From DATFVA01 sp963832355 (GTDB taxonomy: Bacteria; Bacteroidota; Ignavibacteria; Ignavibacteriales; Ignavibacteriaceae), in contig CAWHTX010000008.1 in assembly GCA_963832355.1 (NCBI GenBank), forward strand, positions 1 to 64,000: a DNA stretch of 64,000 nucleotides, written 5' to 3'. The stretch's first letter is position 1, and each line of letters starts with the position of its first letter. Shown here one piece after another: positions 60,820 through 64,000 of the stretch. The position numbers and the translations under genes were made by a program. The notes beneath the pieces are model-generated. The model worked only from the letters and a program-made list of their open reading frames with translations. It was not told the DNA's origin and ran no database searches.

Positions 60820-63800
60820 TTATTTACTGACAAGGGCAGCTTCTTCACCCGGTTCTGCGGTCTCAGTAACATTCGATACAGTTGCCGTACTGCGTGAAAA
60901 ATAAGAATAGACAGCAGGAACTATAAGAAGAGTTAAGAAAGTAGAGAAAATCAATCCTCCTATAACCGCTATTCCCATAGAGACCCTGCTTTCAGAGCCC
61001 GCACCAAGTGCAAGAGCAATAGGTAAAATTCCAAGCACTGTTGATAAACTGGTCATAAGGATAGGACGAAGACGAGCTGCAGCTGCATCTTTTATTGCCT
61101 CCAGCTTTGATAGTCCTGCTGCTTTCCTCTGATTAGCAAACTCAACAATAAGAATACCGTTTTTAGTAACGATACCTATCAGCATAATAATGCCTATCTC
61201 ACTGAAGATGTTAAGGGTCTGATTAAAGTACCACAGTGACAACAGCGCGCCGAAAATTGCCAGGGGAACGGTGAATAAAATTATAAAGGGATCCCTGAAA
61301 CTTTCAAACTGGGCAGCAAGCACAAGGTATATAAATCCTATTGCCAGCAGAAAAGCGAATAGGAGACTCGAAGAACTTTCAGCATAGTCTTTTGACGCTC
61401 CGCTCAGAGCAGTAGAAAAAGTTTCATCCAGAACCTGTGAGGAAATTTTATCCATCTCCTTAATACCGTCGTCTATGGTTTTACCGGGAGCCAGTCCCGC
61501 AGAGACGGTAGCTGATACATATCTGTTATACCTGTAAAGCTGGGGTGGCGCACTCTGTTCAGTAAGCTGAACCACGTTATCGAGCTGGATCAGGTCGCCT
61601 TTTGTATTTTTCACGTATAAAGATTTAAGATCAATAGGTGCGTTACGTTTATCGCGTAAAAGCTGTCCTATTACCTGGTACTGTTTTCCGTCCTTTATAA
61701 AGTATCCGAAACGCTGTCCGCTGAATGCCGATTGAATTGTCTGTGCAATATCAATAGTAGATACGCCAAGATTCCTTGCACGCTGTCTGTCTATTACCAG
61801 CTTAATCTCAGGCTTGTTGAACTTCAGGTTTGCGTCAACAATTGTAAAGACAGGATCTTTCTGCGCCGCTTCCATAAACTTCGGCAGGTATTCGCGGAGC
61901 TTTTCAAAGTTGGGAGCCTGGATAACGTACTCAACCGGTAGTCCGCTCCTTCGCTGTCCTATCGACTGCTGCTGCGTAACGAAAACTCTGGCTTCGGTCA
62001 TATCCGACAGTACAGGACTGATTGCATCTGCAATCTGCTGCTGCGATCTATCACGCTGATCGGGGTCGGTAAGTATAACGAACGCAAATCCCGAGTTAAC
62101 CGAACCCGAAGCACCAAAACCCGGGGAAGTAACAGATATTATTGCTTTCCTTTCCGGAATGCTGTCCTTCAGTGTCTGGATCAGCTTATCCATAAAGTTA
62201 TCCATATACTCGAACGACGCACCCTCAGGCGCTGTAGCAAATAACCTTAGTCCGCTTCTGTCCTCAAGAGGAGCAAGCTCGGCGGGAATAAGCCGGAAGA
62301 ACAAATAAATCACTCCCAGCGCAACTCCCATTATAAGGAAGGCTGTCCATCTCTTCGACAAAAAAGCATCCAGGGAATTCCGGTATGTATTATTCATTTT
62401 GACGAAGAAAGGCTCGGTCTTATTATAAAACCAGTTATGCTTCTCTCTTCTCTTAAGGATCCTGGAGCTGAGCATGGGGGTTAATGTCAGCGCCACAAAA
62501 GAAGATATAAGAACTGATCCCGCGATGACAATTCCGAACTCACGGAATAGTCTTCCTGTCAATCCCTGCAGGAATATTATCGGAAGGAATACCGAAGCTA
62601 ATGCAATCGTGGTTGAGAGGATCGCAAAGAAGATCTCTGCAGAGCCTTTACGGGCAGCTTCATCGGGATGATCGCCCGCTTCAATTTTTGTGTAGATGTT
62701 TTCAAGTACAACGATGGCATCGTCCACAACGATACCGATAGCAAGCACAATTCCAAGCAGAGTGAGGACATTAATAGAGAAATCAGCCGCATACATTATA
62801 AAGAAGGCGCCTATCAGAGAGATAGGAATTGCGATTACCGGGATAATAGTCGTACGCCAGTCTCTTAAGAAGAGGAAGATAATAAGCACAACCAGTCCGA
62901 ACGCGATAAATATTGTCTGCTCAACTTCCGATATCGAATCGCGTATGTATTCGGTTACATCAAATCCAATCCCGGTTTTTACATCCGGGGGAGATCTCTC
63001 TTGATCTGATCAAGTCTTTTATAGAACTCATCAGCAATTGCAATGTTGTTAGCACCGGGCTGAGCAATAAGTACAACACCAACCATGGGGGTGCCATCTC
63101 TCTTAAGAACAGTCCGTTCATTTTCAGCGCCCAGGGTCGCATAGCCTACATCTTTTAGTCGTACAATATTTCCGTCGTCTTCTTTAACAATAAGATCATT
63201 AAACTCTTCTGCATCATGCAGCCGGCCTATCGTCCTGATAGATAACTCAGTTTTATTGCCCTCTATCAGTCCTGACGGAAGCTCAACGTTTTCGCGGTTG
63301 ACGGCACTCTTGACATCAAGAGGAGTTAAATGATAAGCTGCCAGTTTGGCGGGATCGAGCCACAGCCGCATCGAATATTTCTTCTCACCCCATACCTGCA
63401 CAGCACTCACACCCGGAATAGTCTGGAACCTTTCCTTAAAAACATTATTGGCAAGCTCAGTAAGCTGAAGAAGGTTCCTTGTATCGCTCTGGATATTCAG
63501 GAATACGATGGGTGAGGCATCAGCATCCGCTTTGGAAACAATCGGATTCTCTACATCCGGCGGCAGGTTGCTTACAGCACGCGACACCTTATCGCGCACA
63601 TCATTCGCCGCGGTTTCAAGATCGACATCAATATCGAACTCGACGGTGATCGTGCTGCGTCCGTCACGACTGACGGAGGTTAAAGAACGGATACCTGCAA
63701 TGCCATTTATTGATTCTTCAAGCGGTTCGGTTATCTGCGATTCGATGACATCGGCATTAGCGCCGGTATAGTTTGTACTGACAGTAATGATAGGCGGATC

Positions 63801-63920
63801 TACAGAAGGGTATTCCCGCACACCAAGGTATGTGTAGCCGAGAAGTCCGAGCACAACTATGGCAATCGACATAACGATTGCAAGCACGGGCCTTCTAATA
63901 CTTAAGGATGAAAGACTCAT
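60820..63920 (-). CDS. RND efflux pump inner-membrane transporter (AcrB/HAE1), frameshifted
   Basis: About 1033 residues when repaired. Opening MSLSSLSIRRPVLAIVMSIAIVVLG is the HAE1 family start. GIVVDDAIVVLENI contains the proton-relay Asp pair in TM4, and FRDPFIILFTVPLAIFG, GIVTKNGILIVEFANQ mark the second half. It pumps drugs or lipophilic compounds with proton motive force. The run of five G at 62987-62991 (C5 on the coding strand) should be six: this restores KRDLPPDVKTGIGFDVTEYI. Pieces: 62979-63920 and 60820-62889. Confidence 0.93.
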
Positions 63921-64000
63921 TATTCAAACTCTGAAATAGTTACCGGTACACCGGGACGAAGCTGAAGCATCCCGGAAGTAATTATCGTATCGCCTTCAGC
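63920..64000 (-). CDS. Efflux periplasmic adaptor (HlyD/MFP) C-terminus, partial
   Basis: The last 26 codons read AEGDTIITSGMLQLRPGVPVTISEFE, then TAA at 63920-63922, overlapping the RND ATG by one base (TAATG). The end LRPGxPV is typical of RND adaptor proteins. The rest is beyond the window. Gene order adaptor-RND-TolC is standard. Confidence 0.8.
   Translation of the reverse strand, partial: AEGDTIITSGMLQLRPGVPVTISEFE

Overview
The window looks like a chromosomal segment of an Ignavibacteria-type bacterium (Bacteroidota/Chlorobi superphylum). Four things point there. A secreted cupredoxin ends in a type IX secretion sorting domain with the PNPFNPST motif. The rpsT promoter has a Bacteroidetes-style TAnnTTTG -7 box. 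The alternative Bacteroidetes-type GlmU protein is present. Intergenic regions are AT-rich and Shine-Dalgarno sequences are mostly weak. I saw no rRNA, tRNA, CRISPR array, prophage or insertion sequence.

Layout. 1-4.6 kb: a TPR protein running off the edge, a possible structured RNA, an RRM protein, and a five-gene 2-oxoacid:ferredoxin oxidoreductase operon (minus strand). 4.9-9.9 kb: a giant alpha-2-macroglobulin. 10.3-17.9 kb: RlpA-like protein, a methyltransferase, DUF423, uvrB, truA, queD, queE, rpsT, a bacterioferritin and a tiny membrane ORF behind a sigma-54-like promoter. 18-20.4 kb: two envelope or secreted proteins. 20.5-28.5 kb: an exopolysaccharide locus with a divergent centre (initiating sugar transferase, four or five glycosyltransferases, flippase), whose middle is clearly AT-richer. 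28.5-30.2 kb: DUF1844 protein, nadK and a thioredoxin-like protein. 30.5-34.2 kb: a tightly coupled four-gene operon of two D-Ala-D-Ala-ligase-like ATP-grasp enzymes, a GNAT acetyltransferase and a lysine 2,3-aminomutase. This is the best candidate here for an undescribed pathway, probably making a beta-lysine conjugate. 34.5-38.1 kb: recG and dgt. 38.2-59 kb: a long, almost continuous minus-strand run covering GlmU-like enzymes, an O-antigen ligase/polymerase with an embedded propeller-like domain, an MsbA-type exporter, a lipoprotein, an M50 protease, xerD, a 7TM-HD phosphodiesterase, a HAD phosphatase, two sodium symporters, a STAS protein, ligA, a rodZ-like gene and rsmB. 59.5-64 kb: a tripartite RND efflux operon, cut by the right edge.

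A striking technical feature is that eight genes are interrupted by single-base frameshifts (eleven in all). Most look like one extra base, commonly in a short homopolymer. One further gene (rodZ-like) has an in-frame TGA. Because the broken genes include ligA, which is normally essential, I take most of these as sequencing or assembly errors rather than decay. They are annotated as single genes with the break positions stated.
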